DNA from: JADGRA01 sp052143535
GTDB taxonomy: Bacteria; Myxococcota; Myxococcia; Myxococcales; Myxococcaceae
Assembly (NCBI GenBank): GCA_052143535.1
Contig: JBKQSS010000080.1
Coordinates: 55,960-119,959 of the forward strand
Length of the DNA: 64,000 nt
Reading direction: 5' to 3'
In this document: piece after piece, positions 8,177 to 17,900 of the stretch
Layout of the letters: each line of letters starts with the position of its first letter
Position numbering within the stretch: position 1 is the first letter of the stretch
Translations under genes and position numbers: made by a program
The notes under the pieces: generated by a model
What the model was told of the DNA's origin: nothing
Seen by the model: only the letters and a program-made list of their open reading frames with translations
Databases searched by the model: none

Positions 8177-9163
8177 GTGGCTTCCCGCGAGCGCCTGAAC
8201 GTCGGCTTCCTGATGGACCCGCTGGAGCGGGTGCTGGTGCACCACGACACCACCTTCGCGCTGATGCTGGCCACCCAGGCGCGGGGCCACCGCGTGCTGT
8301 GCTTTGAGCAGCGGCAGCTCTTCCATGCGCAGGGCCGGCCCTCGGCGCATGCCCGAGAAGTCGAGGTCCAGCCCCTCCAAGGAACTCACTTCCGAGTGGT
8401 GGCCAACCGCACGCTGGGCTTGGACGAGCTGGACGTGCTGTGGCTCCGCAAGGACCCCCCGGTCGACGCGGCTTTCTTGCATGCCACCCAGTTGGTGGAG
8501 GCCGTTCAGCACGCTCCGCTATTCATCAACGCTCCCTCTGCGCTCCGCGGAGCGAGCGAGCATCTCTGGGCGTTGCGCTTCCCGGACCTCTCGCCGCCGA
8601 CGCTGGTGAGTTGCGCCGTGGCCGAGCTCAAAGCCTTCGTCGACGCGGCACCAGACGGGGCGGTGCTCAAACCGGTGGAGGGCCACGGCGGGGAGGGGGT
8701 AGTGCTGCTTCAGCGCGGCGACCGCAACACTGCGGCGCTGCTCGAGCTGTACACCCGCGCTGGCACCGAGTGGGCCATGCTTCAGCGCTACCTTCCCGAG
8801 GCGCGGGTGGGGGACAAACGCATCCTGGTGCTGGAGGGCGAGCCTCTCGGCGCGGTGCTGCGAGTGCCCCGCGAAGACGACCACCGCGGCAACCTGGCCG
8901 CAGGTGGAACGCCGGTCCGCGCCCCACTCACCCCATGGGACCGGGCCCTGTGCGAGCGCCTTGCGCCACACCTCAAAGCGGAAGGCCTGCACTTCGTCGG
9001 GCTGGACGTCATCGGCGAATGGCTCACCGAAGTGAATGTGACGAGCCCCACTGGCCTGGTGGAAATTGCCCACCTCGATGGCACTCCACTGGCTGACCTG
9101 GTGGTGGCCAGCGTCGAGCGACTGGAAGGCAAGCGTCCTGGCCGAGGCGGCAAGGCCCGCTAG
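8177..9163 (+). CDS. gshB: Glutathione synthetase
   Basis: 328-residue ATP-grasp ligase that joins gamma-glutamylcysteine and glycine to make glutathione. The sequence follows E. coli GshB closely: LNVGFLMDPLERV at the start, LDVLWLRKDPPVD, PTLVS, the glycine-rich ATP-grasp loop KPVEGHGGEGV, then GDKRILVLEGEPLGA, RGNLAAGG, and the C-terminal GLDVIGEWLTEVNVTSPTG. All key parts are present and the length is normal. The GTG at 8177 is chosen from the ribosome site 8158-8167. It is followed within a few bases by a strong hairpin and then by the convergent BatA-like gene. No gshA is in the window. Confidence 0.95.
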   Translation: MASRERLNVGFLMDPLERVLVHHDTTFALMLATQARGHRVLCFEQRQLFHAQGRPSAHAREVEVQPLQGTHFRVVANRTLGLDELDVLWLRKDPPVDAAFLHATQLVEAVQHAPLFINAPSALRGASEHLWALRFPDLSPPTLVSCAVAELKAFVDAAPDGAVLKPVEGHGGEGVVLLQRGDRNTAALLELYTRAGTEWAMLQRYLPEARVGDKRILVLEGEPLGAVLRVPREDDHRGNLAAGGTPVRAPLTPWDRALCERLAPHLKAEGLHFVGLDVIGEWLTEVNVTSPTGLVEIAHLDGTPLADLVVASVERLEGKRPGRGGKAR

Positions 9164-9165
9164 CT

Positions 9166-9182
9166 GGGAAGCGCCGCTTCCC
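9166..9182. terminator. Hairpin between convergent gshB and BatA-like gene
   Basis: GGGAAGC (9166-9172) and GCTTCCC (9176-9182) make a perfect 7-bp stem with a 3-base loop, immediately after the gshB stop and 16 bases from the end of the convergent gene. There is no T-tract on either strand, so it would act as a bidirectional GC-rich terminator or RNA 3' end; this is inferred from position. Confidence 0.45.
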
Positions 9183-9197
9183 CTAGAGGGACCGAGC

Positions 9198-11279
9198 TCA
9201 GGGCGTCCGCAGCAACGTCCCCTCGAGAAAGAAGGCCAGCGCGGCGGCCACCAGCAGCCAGGTCCAGACCGGCAGCTGCGTCTGGGCGGCCCCGGCCGGG
9301 CCCCTCACCGCCTCTTCGCCGAAGTAGGCCGCCAGCGCCTCTGGCTTCACCCGGGAGAGGTCGCTCTGCGCAGCGTCCAGCACCACCGCGAAGGGGGGAA
9401 GCGACGGGCTGCCGGCCGCGTCGAGGGGGCGGTAAATGCCCGGCTCCCAGAAGGGCCCGACGCGGAGGGCGCCGTCGGCCTCCGGGCTCAGAGGGACTTT
9501 GGCTCCGGACGGGGCGCGCACCTCGGCCACCCGCAGCGCGCCCTCCGGGTGAAGCACCAGCGTCTGGCCGATGTGCCCCTCCAGGCGCTCTCGCTCGTCC
9601 AGCCCACCGGCCAGATAGGCGGCCGAGCGCTGGACGAGGGGAAGGAAGCTGGTGCGAATGGCAAAGTCTGACCAGGCCCGGTCGACGGTGGAGGTAAACA
9701 GCAGCACCCGTCCCTTGCCCACACGCGCCAGCAAGAGGGCCGGCGCCCCGTCGTCGTAGGCCGCCAGCACCTCGGTGGTGTCGCCGGAGTGTTGGCCTCC
9801 CTCCACCAACATGTAGCGGAAGAAGCGAGCTGCCAACAGGCCCTCGCGGGCTTTGTCGGTGAAGGGCACAAAGAGTGGATGCTCCCAGGCGACGTCGCCG
9901 AGGCGCGCTGGCCTCAGGGCCGTCTCGCCGGTGGCCCCGGCGCTCTTCACCAGCCGCAAGGCACGGGGCAACAGCGAGGCGAGACGCTGGTTCCAGCTGT
10001 CCACCTCCACCTGGTCGCCCATGGACAGAAGCAGCCCCCCGCCGGCCTCGACGAAGGTCCTCAGTCTGGCCGCCACCTCGGGGGTGGGGGCCGGGACGTT
10101 GAGCAGCGCCACGACGTCATAGTCCGACAGCTTCTCGCGCCAGGCGGCCTCCGCGTCGCGCAAAGTGGGGCGGGCGGTCGAGCCGGGTGCGTTGAGCGCT
10201 GCCTCGTAGAAGAAGGCTTCGTCGCGGTAGCGCACCGAGCTCGGAGAGCCGTCCACCACCAGCACCCGGAGGTCCCGGGGAACCTGGACGACGAAGTCCC
10301 GCCGGTCGTCCTCTGCCAGCGCGTCGGGCTGCAGCGTCACCGCGCCGGTGAGGGCGCCCCCCGTTTCGGCACGCGCGCTGAGCGTCTTCTGGGTGGTGCT
10401 TCCCGGTGGCAAGGCGAGGAAGGCCTTGGCCACCGGGCGTCCGCCGAGCTCCAGGCCGGCCGGCACCTCTTTCGCCTCGCCGGAGGAGGCGTTGCGTGCG
10501 GTGAAGGTGACTTCCACCATGCGCGGCCCGAGCTGCGGGGCCGGCTCGGCCTTCACCTCCAAGAGGAAGTGGTTGGAGAGGGCCCGCCCGTGGGCGACGT
10601 CCCGCAGCACCACCTCGGGCGCAACCAGTTTGTCGCCCACTTTCACCCGCGGCGGAGGCACCTCGAGCCGCAGCGAGACGGTGGTGAAGGCCGACACCAC
10701 CACCAGCCGCTTCCCGGGCAATGGGCTGTCCTCCAGGGCCCGCGCCGCGAGCGCCAAGCACCGGTTCAAATCCGCCCCTCCGTAGGAAGGCTGCAGGCGG
10801 TCGATGGCTTCCCGTAGCCGAGCCCGGTCGAAGCTGGGGGCGGCTGGCGTCTCGACGTCGGGGCCGCACGGGACGAGGGTGACGGGCTCCTCCGAAAGCA
10901 GCGTGGCCAGGGCGTCGCGGGTCTCTTCGCGGGCTCGCTCGAAGAGAGTGTCACCGTCGCGGAAGCGCATGCCGAGCGAGCGGTCCACCACCAGGGCCGT
11001 GGCGGCAGGCCCCGAGGGGTGCAGCGGAGAGGCGCCCGGGCGGAACAGCTGTGGCCGAGCCAAGGCCACCGGGACCGCCAAAAGCAGCAGGGTGCGTAGC
11101 GTGTACAGCAGCAGCCGCTTCAGCCGCAGCCGGGAGGCCGTGCGGCGGTGGCTGCGCAGCACAAAGGCGATGGCGGCGAAGGGCCGTGGCTTCGGGCGCC
11201 GGCGGTCGAACAGGTGCACCAGCAGCGGGAGCAGAGCGGCCAGTGCACCGAGCAGCAACCAGGGATGGGCGAAGCTCAC
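9198..11279 (-). CDS. BatA-type membrane protein with vWA-like domain
   Basis: About 693 residues. It begins VSFAHPWLLLGALAALLPLLVHL, the N-terminal double-membrane-segment module (BatA/TIGR02226 type), with a second helix at LLLYTLRTLLLLAVPVAL. An Ala-rich linker leads to a von Willebrand-like domain (ATALVVDRSLGMRFRDGD, a degenerate metal site). A beta-rich periplasmic middle follows, then a GATase-like fold (RVLVVDGSPSSVRYRD; VALLNVPAPTPEV) and a C-terminal helix. GTG 11279 is chosen because its GTGA overlaps the stop of the DUF58 gene, a sign of coupled translation. It is the last gene of a five-gene minus-strand operon. In related MoxR operons such proteins are thought to form membrane complexes controlled by the ATPase; the precise task is unknown. 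Confidence 0.83.
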   Translation of the reverse strand: MSFAHPWLLLGALAALLPLLVHLFDRRRPKPRPFAAIAFVLRSHRRTASRLRLKRLLLYTLRTLLLLAVPVALARPQLFRPGASPLHPSGPAATALVVDRSLGMRFRDGDTLFERAREETRDALATLLSEEPVTLVPCGPDVETPAAPSFDRARLREAIDRLQPSYGGADLNRCLALAARALEDSPLPGKRLVVVSAFTTVSLRLEVPPPRVKVGDKLVAPEVVLRDVAHGRALSNHFLLEVKAEPAPQLGPRMVEVTFTARNASSGEAKEVPAGLELGGRPVAKAFLALPPGSTTQKTLSARAETGGALTGAVTLQPDALAEDDRRDFVVQVPRDLRVLVVDGSPSSVRYRDEAFFYEAALNAPGSTARPTLRDAEAAWREKLSDYDVVALLNVPAPTPEVAARLRTFVEAGGGLLLSMGDQVEVDSWNQRLASLLPRALRLVKSAGATGETALRPARLGDVAWEHPLFVPFTDKAREGLLAARFFRYMLVEGGQHSGDTTEVLAAYDDGAPALLLARVGKGRVLLFTSTVDRAWSDFAIRTSFLPLVQRSAAYLAGGLDERERLEGHIGQTLVLHPEGALRVAEVRAPSGAKVPLSPEADGALRVGPFWEPGIYRPLDAAGSPSLPPFAVVLDAAQSDLSRVKPEALAAYFGEEAVRGPAGAAQTQLPVWTWLLVAAALAFFLEGTLLRTP

Positions 11280-12160
11280 CCGCGCCGCCCCTGGCGCTTG
11301 GCCAAGAATTGCAGCAGCACCGTGTCCAGGGACTGGTCGGTGCGGACCAGCTGGTACTCCACGTCCATCTGGGCGCACAGCTCTTTGGTTTGTGCGAGGA
11401 AGGCTCCGAGCTCCTCGAGGTAGCTCTCGCGAATCTCTCGCGCGTTGACTTCGAGCCGGCGCTCGTCCTCCATCGAGAGGAAGAGCGTCGGGTCATCGAA
11501 GGGAAACTCGAGCTCGGCCGGGTCCAGAATATGGAAGATGGCCACGTCGTGTTTGCGGGCTCGGAGCTGGAGGATGCGACGCAGCGCCTCCGGCGTCTCG
11601 TCGAAGAGGTCCGAAAACACCACCACCATCGCCCGCCGGGGGAGGCTCTCCGCCAAATAGTCCGCGGCAGCGTGCAGATGGGTGGGCCCCTTGGGCTCGA
11701 GCTGCTCCAGGGCGGTGAGCAGCGTCATCAAATGGCCGGCGGCCGCCCGGGGAGGGATGTTGGTGGAATGTCCACCGCTTAAAACCGACAGCCCGGCGGC
11801 GTCCTGCTGGCGCACCAAGAGGTAGCTGAGGGCGCCGGCCAGGGTGGTGGCCACCTCCAGCTTGGAGAGGGCTCCGGAGCGGTAGCCCATGGAGCCGCTT
11901 GCGTCCACCACCAGCACGGCCCGGAGGTCGGTCTCGTGCTCGTAGCGCTTGACGTAGAAGCGGTCGAACTTGGCGTAGGCCTTCCAGTCGAGGTGCCGAA
12001 GCTCATCGCCCGGCGCGTACTCCTTGTGCTCCGAGAATTCGACGCTTTGGCCTTGGTGCGGACTCTTGTGCAGCCCGGAGAGCAGCCCCTCCATCACGGC
12101 GCGGGCGCGCAGCTTCACTCCGGCCAACTTGGCAATGGTAGCGGCGTCGAGCGGGGCCAC
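11276..12160 (-). CDS. DUF58 domain protein
   Basis: 294 residues. The DUF58 signature is complete: SVEFSEHKEYAPGDELRHLDW at about 39-59, followed by KAYAKFDRFYVKRYEHE. Next comes a vWA-like core with the metal-site sequence DASGSMG at 86-92 and FSDLFDE further on. DUF58 proteins are nearly always encoded with MoxR ATPases, as here. They are thought to be vWA-type partners of the ATPase in chaperone or envelope-assembly functions; no molecular role is firmly known. The start is GTG 12160. AAGGAG overlapping the MoxR stop supplies a rather distant ribosome site (about 13 bases). No membrane segment is visible, so the protein is probably cytoplasmic. Confidence 0.9.
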   Translation of the reverse strand: MAPLDAATIAKLAGVKLRARAVMEGLLSGLHKSPHQGQSVEFSEHKEYAPGDELRHLDWKAYAKFDRFYVKRYEHETDLRAVLVVDASGSMGYRSGALSKLEVATTLAGALSYLLVRQQDAAGLSVLSGGHSTNIPPRAAAGHLMTLLTALEQLEPKGPTHLHAAADYLAESLPRRAMVVVFSDLFDETPEALRRILQLRARKHDVAIFHILDPAELEFPFDDPTLFLSMEDERRLEVNAREIRESYLEELGAFLAQTKELCAQMDVEYQLVRTDQSLDTVLLQFLAKRQGRRG

Positions 12161-12177
12161 GGTCGGAAGGTGGCTCC

Positions 12178-13200
12178 TTAGGGCTTCACCAGCTCGAGCA
12201 CCTGCTCCACCAGGCGCTCGGCGGTAACCCCTTCGGACTCAGCGGTGAAGTTGGGCAGAACCCGGTGGCGCAGCACTGGCTGGGCGAGCGCGCGGACGTC
12301 TTCCACGCTGGCCGCGTAGCGCCCCTGAAGCACCGCCCGTGCCTTGGCTCCGAGCACCAGGTACTGGCTGGCCCTCGGGCCGGCCCCCCAGGAGACGTGA
12401 CGGCGGATGAAGTCCGGCGCCCCAGGCTCCTTGGGCCGGGTGTGACGCACCAGCTCCACCGCATGGCGCACCACGTGGTCCGGCACCGGCACCCGGCGAA
12501 CCAGCTCCTGAAGCGCCAAAATTTGCTCCGGCGAGAGCACCTTCTGAAGCCGCGCTCCGCCGGTGCCGGTGGTGGTCCTCACAATCTCCGCCTCCTCCTC
12601 GGCCGAGGGGTAGCCGACGTCGACGAAGAACATGAAGCGGTCGAGTTGCGCCTCGGGCAGGGGGTAGGTGCCCTCCTGCTCGATGGGATTCTGGGTGGCG
12701 AAGACCAGGAAGGGTAGCTCCAGCCCATAGGTGCGGCCGCCGGCCGTCACCCGGTACTCCTGCATGGCCTGCAGCAGCGCCGCCTGCGTCTTGGGAGGTG
12801 TCCGGTTGACCTCGTCGGCGAGGACAATGTTGGCGAAGAGCGGCCCGGGAATGAAACGGAAGTCCCGGCGCCCGGTGGCCCGGTCCTCCTCGAGAATGTC
12901 GGTGCCGGTGATGTCCGAGGGCATCAGGTCGGGCGTGAATTGAATGCGGTTGAAGTCCAGGTTGAGGACCTCGGCCAGGGTGGAGATGAGCAGCGTCTTG
13001 GCCAGCCCGGGCACGCCGACGAAGAGGCAATGCCCGCGGGCGAAGAGGGCGACCAGGAGGTGCTCAACCACCGCGTCATGGCCGATGATGCGCTTGCCAA
13101 TTTGCTCGACGATTTGCCGCTTGGCGTCGGCCAGCGCCTCGACACTGCGCAAGTCATCGCCCGGTTCGACGGACAGAGGGGAGGAAAGGGGGAGCGTCAT
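12178..13200 (-). CDS. MoxR family AAA+ ATPase
   Basis: 340-residue AAA+ ATPase of the MoxR group. Walker A is GVPGLAKT at 62-69, with Ala in place of the usual second Gly, which is common in MoxR proteins. Walker B is IVLADE around 125-130, and sensor 1 lies in FATQNPIEQEGTYPLPEAQ, the family hallmark. The C-terminal lid ends in ERLVEQVLELVKP. MoxR ATPases act with vWA proteins as chaperones for assembly or metal insertion. The ATG at 13200 lies two bases after the stop of the peptidase gene, and the stop is followed closely by the DUF58 gene. The reaction is secure; the client protein is unknown. Confidence 0.95.
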   Translation of the reverse strand: MTLPLSSPLSVEPGDDLRSVEALADAKRQIVEQIGKRIIGHDAVVEHLLVALFARGHCLFVGVPGLAKTLLISTLAEVLNLDFNRIQFTPDLMPSDITGTDILEEDRATGRRDFRFIPGPLFANIVLADEVNRTPPKTQAALLQAMQEYRVTAGGRTYGLELPFLVFATQNPIEQEGTYPLPEAQLDRFMFFVDVGYPSAEEEAEIVRTTTGTGGARLQKVLSPEQILALQELVRRVPVPDHVVRHAVELVRHTRPKEPGAPDFIRRHVSWGAGPRASQYLVLGAKARAVLQGRYAASVEDVRALAQPVLRHRVLPNFTAESEGVTAERLVEQVLELVKP

Positions 13201-13202
13201 GG

Positions 13203-14936
13203 TCAGTTGGTGGGCGGTGCTGCTCGAGGGGTGGGGGCCGGCGCCGGCTGCTTTGGGTCCGGCTGCGCCGCTGGAAGCTCGACATTGGAGAGGTCCGCCT
13301 CGGGGCCGGGAAAACGCTGGACCAGCGCGTCGAGGCGCTCGGCCGGCACCCCGGTGAGGATGGTGGCAGCGCTTCGGGCACGTTGGCCGAGCGGGACGTC
13401 CTTCAGGCCATCGGCGGCCCGGATGAGAGCGAGGTGGATTTCCGGGTCGAAGGGGTCCTGGGCAATGGCCCCCCGGTAAGCGTCGCGCGCCCGGCGCCAG
13501 TCGCCCCGAGATAGGTAGATGCGGCCGAGGTGGACCTCGGTGGTGGCGCTCCCCGGGTGGGCCTCCAGGGCGGCGAGCAGCACCTTCTCCGCCTCGTCCA
13601 CGCGGCGGATGGCGAACAGAGCGAGCGCGTACTTGTTGGCCACCGACTCGTACTTGCTGCCCACCAGGCCATGCGCGTGGCCGAACTCCTCGGCTGCGGC
13701 GCCGAATCGGCCGCGCTCGCGGAACAGCTCGCCGAGGTGCGCATAGCGACGGGCGGATGGCTCCTCGACGTCGGCGAAGTCCTGGAAGCCGATTTCGCGC
13801 CCCTTGGCCCGGGGGGCGCTGGCCGTGGCCTTGGGGTCGCGCAGCACGAGCTTCTCGGCGCCGGCCGGGCCGGCCCGCGGCACGGGCTGGGCTCGCAAGT
13901 AGGCCATCCAGCCGCGCTCGAAGGCCGGAAAGCTGCGCCCGGTGACGGTCTCCACTGCCTGCTGGTCGGACGACCCACTCCCCATGGCCTCGACAATTCC
14001 GCGCAGAGCTTTGCGGCCGTGTTCGTGGTCCAAGTACTCGGCGGCGAAGAAGACCTCGGCAAAGGCCGTGGCGGCGTCTTGCCAGGAGGGAAGCTTGGCC
14101 ATCGAGGGGTGCATCTTGGCGAAGGGGATGAGGGTGTTTCGCTTCACGCGCTCGGCCAATAGCGCGCGCGAGGAGGGCGGGAGCGCCTTGCCGGCAGGCC
14201 CCCGCCAGCGGGACTCGAGGTACTTGGCCAGCGCCTCCTGCAGCCAGATGGGGACGCTGTTGTGCCCCTTCTGCGTCACCACCAGGTGCGTGTACTCATG
14301 GGCCAAGGTGTCCAGCCAGTCGTAGCCCTTGAGGACTGCTTTGGGGCTGGTGACGATGAGCTTGTTGAACTTACAGATGGCGATGGTGCCGGTGGCGTCG
14401 ATTTCCTTCTTGGAGAGGGTGGAAGCCCGCGCCAACTCCGAGGCGTCGCTGACCAGCTCCACCCGCACTTTGCCGGGCGGGGCGTAGCCGAGGTCCTCCA
14501 GCAGCGCGGCGCGCTGAGCTTCGAGCGCGTCCAGGGCCCAAGGGGCGAGCACTGCGTCCTTGCCGGGTGGGTAGAGGAAGACGAAGTGCTCGCTCTCGGC
14601 GCGGAGGTGGTCCTTCGTCACCGCCAAGGTGTCACGCGCCAGGCGCAAATAAGAGCCCGGGCGGTCGTCCCCTCCAGCGGCCTCCAACAGCTCGACCGCT
14701 TCCCGGTAGCGCCCCTCGCCGAAGGCGATGCGGCCCCCGTAAAAGTCGAGCGACTCGGCGTTCTCCGGGTGCTGGACGCGGAGCTCCTCCCAGGCGGCGT
14801 AGGCGCCGGCGTAGTCTTCCTCGTCCAGGAGCCCTTCCAGGGCGCGGAGCCGCGCCCGTGCCTCGGCGCTGGAGCCGACGTCGGACGGATGGGCCAGCCC
14901 GACGCTGAGGAGGAGAACGAAGAGGGCCTGCGTCAC
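13203..14936 (-). CDS. Exported zinc metallopeptidase-like protein with TPR repeats
   Basis: 577 residues. A signal peptide (MTQALFVLLLSVGLAHP) is followed by an N-terminal TPR-like helical part (residues 25-105). Next is a gluzincin-type domain (peptidase MA-like) with HEYTH at 213-217 and the third ligand candidate E234 in WLQEALAKYLE. A second TPR block lies at about 395-520 (HLGELFRERGRFGAAAEEFG and following). The tail is Pro/Ala-rich. The motif set indicates a zinc-dependent peptidase, probably periplasmic, but the substrate is unknown. GTG 14936 overlaps the TGA of the DUF4175 gene (GTGA), so translation is likely coupled. A peptidase between DUF4175 and MoxR suggests a dedicated role in the same envelope pathway. 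Confidence 0.85.
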   Translation of the reverse strand: MTQALFVLLLSVGLAHPSDVGSSAEARARLRALEGLLDEEDYAGAYAAWEELRVQHPENAESLDFYGGRIAFGEGRYREAVELLEAAGGDDRPGSYLRLARDTLAVTKDHLRAESEHFVFLYPPGKDAVLAPWALDALEAQRAALLEDLGYAPPGKVRVELVSDASELARASTLSKKEIDATGTIAICKFNKLIVTSPKAVLKGYDWLDTLAHEYTHLVVTQKGHNSVPIWLQEALAKYLESRWRGPAGKALPPSSRALLAERVKRNTLIPFAKMHPSMAKLPSWQDAATAFAEVFFAAEYLDHEHGRKALRGIVEAMGSGSSDQQAVETVTGRSFPAFERGWMAYLRAQPVPRAGPAGAEKLVLRDPKATASAPRAKGREIGFQDFADVEEPSARRYAHLGELFRERGRFGAAAEEFGHAHGLVGSKYESVANKYALALFAIRRVDEAEKVLLAALEAHPGSATTEVHLGRIYLSRGDWRRARDAYRGAIAQDPFDPEIHLALIRAADGLKDVPLGQRARSAATILTGVPAERLDALVQRFPGPEADLSNVELPAAQPDPKQPAPAPTPRAAPPTN

Positions 14937-17900
14937 TTCACCAGCTCCTCGTAGTAGCTCTTCACCTGCTCACGGTAACGCTCGGGGGTCCCCTGCTTCA
15001 TGGCATCCAGGAGGTCCTTGCGGAAGTCCTTGAAGGCGGTGCCGGGGTCCGCATCCGGAATCTCCACCTTCTGCGGTAGCACCTCGTTGCCGCCCTCCCC
15101 CTGGCCGCCGGCCAGCATCGGTAGGGGGAAGCCCTGCCCGCCGCGCCCGCCCGGTCGCTGGCTCTGCTGCATCTGGCGTTGGAGCTCCTCGAGGCCGTCG
15201 AGGGCCGACTTCTGGTCCCCGTAGCCGCGGCCCGGGTCCCGCGCGTCCAGCCGCTCGCGAGCGCTGGACATCCGCTCGGCCACTTGCTCCAGCTGCTCGG
15301 CGCCCTGCTGGCCGAACAGCGGCGCCAGCTTGTTGAGCTGCTCCATCTTCTGCACCAGGTCCTGGGCCCGGCGTTCCAGGCCCCGCTGCTCCTGGCTGAG
15401 CTGCTGGACCCGCTGTCGGTCCGGGGGGGACAGCTGCGAGCCCGCCGGCGGGAAGAGCTGCTGCAGGCTGCGCTGGACGTCGTGCATCTTCTGCGCGTCT
15501 TGAGCCATGCGCTGCGCCAAGCGCTTGGATTGGTCGCGGACGTCGCCTGGATCGCGATAAGCCTCCTGCAGAGCGTGCTGCTGCGCGGCGTCCCGGGCAA
15601 TCTCGTCGGAAGCCTGGCCAGCGGCCCGGGCGGCCTCGGTGGCGAGGTCAAAATCATCCGAATGCAGCGCACTCTTCAAGTTCTCCAGCTCGGACTGCGC
15701 GTTTTCCAGGGCCCGGTCGCTGCGGGGGCCGAGCTCCCCGGGCCGGATTTTCCGGTAGTCCTGGGCCACCGCCTCAAGCTCTTTGCGAATCTGCTCCTTC
15801 ACCGCCCCAGCCTTCTCCTGGAGCCGGGCCCGGAGCTGGTCGCGGTAGCGGTCTCGTAGAGTCCGCGTCTCGGAGGCGACCCGCGCTTGCTCGTCGTGGG
15901 TTTCCTTGAGGGCATCCGCGAATTCTCGAAAGCGCTTCACCAGTTCGGGGTCCACTCGCCCCACCTGCTCGTCTTCCCGCCGCATCTGCTCCTCGGTCTG
16001 AGCCTGCAGCTGTTGCAGCTTGGCCAGCGCCTCCTGTGTCTTGCCCTCGCGCAATAGCTTCTCGATGTCATCGAGCGCGCTGCCCATGTTTTCGCCCAGG
16101 CTCTCCAAGTTGAGGTGCTCCTCCAAGTGCAGCGTGCGCCTCAACGCCATGCTTCGCCGGATGAGCTCGTTCATGTGCTGATGGAGGTTGGCCACTTGGC
16201 GGAGCAGCTGCTCGCGCAGGCCTGGGTCTTTCGTAGTTTGGAAACGCTCGATGAGTTGCGCCAGCTCGCGCTGGTCATGGGACAGGGCCTCGGTGAGCTC
16301 GCGGATTTCCTCCCCCCGTTGCTGGTCGAGCAGTGACTCGAGGTACAGGACGTCCCGCTCCAGCTGGGCGATTCCCTCCCCGGCCGCCCGGGACAAGCGC
16401 GCCGCCGGGTCGTTGTCTCCCGGCCGGGCGCCAAACCGGAGGTAGAGCCGTCGGGCATCCGAAATGAGGCGCACCGAGTGGGCGAGCCGCTCGCCGAGAT
16501 TGGTCGCGGCCGCGATGAGCGCCTCCTGCCGGTCCCTCTCCTGGGCCAGGAGGTGGCCGGTGGCCACCAGGTCGCCGGCCAGCGCCTGGCCGGCGTCATC
16601 CACACGCACCTGGGCGGTGACCGCGGGGAGGTCCCGCGTCCGAGCTCGGTCCGGTCCCTCCATTCGGTCCGCGAGGTGCGTCACCATGCGCTCCCAGAGC
16701 GCCTCCAGCTTGCGGAGGGCTTCCAGCCGGTGCTCGGCGGCGCTGTAGACGTGAAGGGCCTGGGTGCGGCTGGTTCCCTTCTGCGGGCCGTCGACGGCGT
16801 CGTTGTCCGTCGCTTCAAGGAAGTAGCTGACGCGGTCCCCGGGAGACAGCTTCAGCCCAGACAAGGCCCAGCGCCAAGTGCCCTGGCTGCGGCGGCCCTC
16901 TTCGAGCGGCAGCGCCACCCGCGACTCGGCGCCCGAGGGGCCCTGGTAGACGAGCGCCAGAGCCTGCAGTCCATGGTCGTCGCTGGCCTCCCAGCGGAGC
17001 ACCACCTCCCCGCCGGGGTCCACCTCGAGGTCCGAGGCTGGTAACAGCAGCGACACCTGTGGCGGCGCGTCCGGCTCGGCGGTGATGGGCACCTCGGGGC
17101 CACGGGCCAGCTCCCGGCCGGTGCGCCCGTAGAAGGCCACCGAGTAGGTTCCTGACTTACGGACCAACAAACTCCCAGAGAGGTCCCGCCCGTTTTCCAC
17201 CCGCAAAGGCACCGGCGCGCCACTCACCACCAAGCCAGCCTGCACCACCGGCCGGTCAGAGCGCGTCCGCAGCTCCACCAGCGTGCCCACCGGTGCCGCA
17301 ATCTCACCTGCCGTGCCAGAGACGGTGCGCGGCAGCAGCCCGAGGTACGCCGGGTAGCGGTAGGTGAGCTCGACGTCCCCGGTGATGGGCTCCCGCCCCG
17401 AGGCGGCGTTGCTCGGCGGTGTTACCAGAAGGCGCACCAGTGGCCGCAGCCCCTCGGGCCCGAGGAGCGCGCCTAGGCCGAGTAGCGCCAGAGCGCCCAG
17501 AGCCAATAGCAGCGCCACCCGAGTGGGGCGTCCATCCACCACGTGGCGTGCATCGAGTGCCACGGCGCGGGCATCGGTGCCCGAGAGGTAGGCCCGGGCC
17601 AGCTCTTGCGAGAAAGCGTCACTGTGGCCCAGCGCTGCGCGGAGCTCGAGGGCGGCGAGCAAGTCCAGACTGACGCCCGGTAGCCGCGCCGCCACCAGGC
17701 GGGCGGTGCGAAATTGGTCGCCGGTGCGCCGCCGCGCCTGCACCAGCCCACGAAAGGCAAACAGTCCCAGCGCCACCAGTCCGCCGGCCGCGAGCAGCAA
17801 TCGCGCGGCCGAGGGGGCGGCGCGCGCGAGCAGCGCCGAGCCGAGGGCCGCGACTGCGAGCGCCGCGAACCCCTGGAGCGCCCCCTGCAAGAGGAAGGCA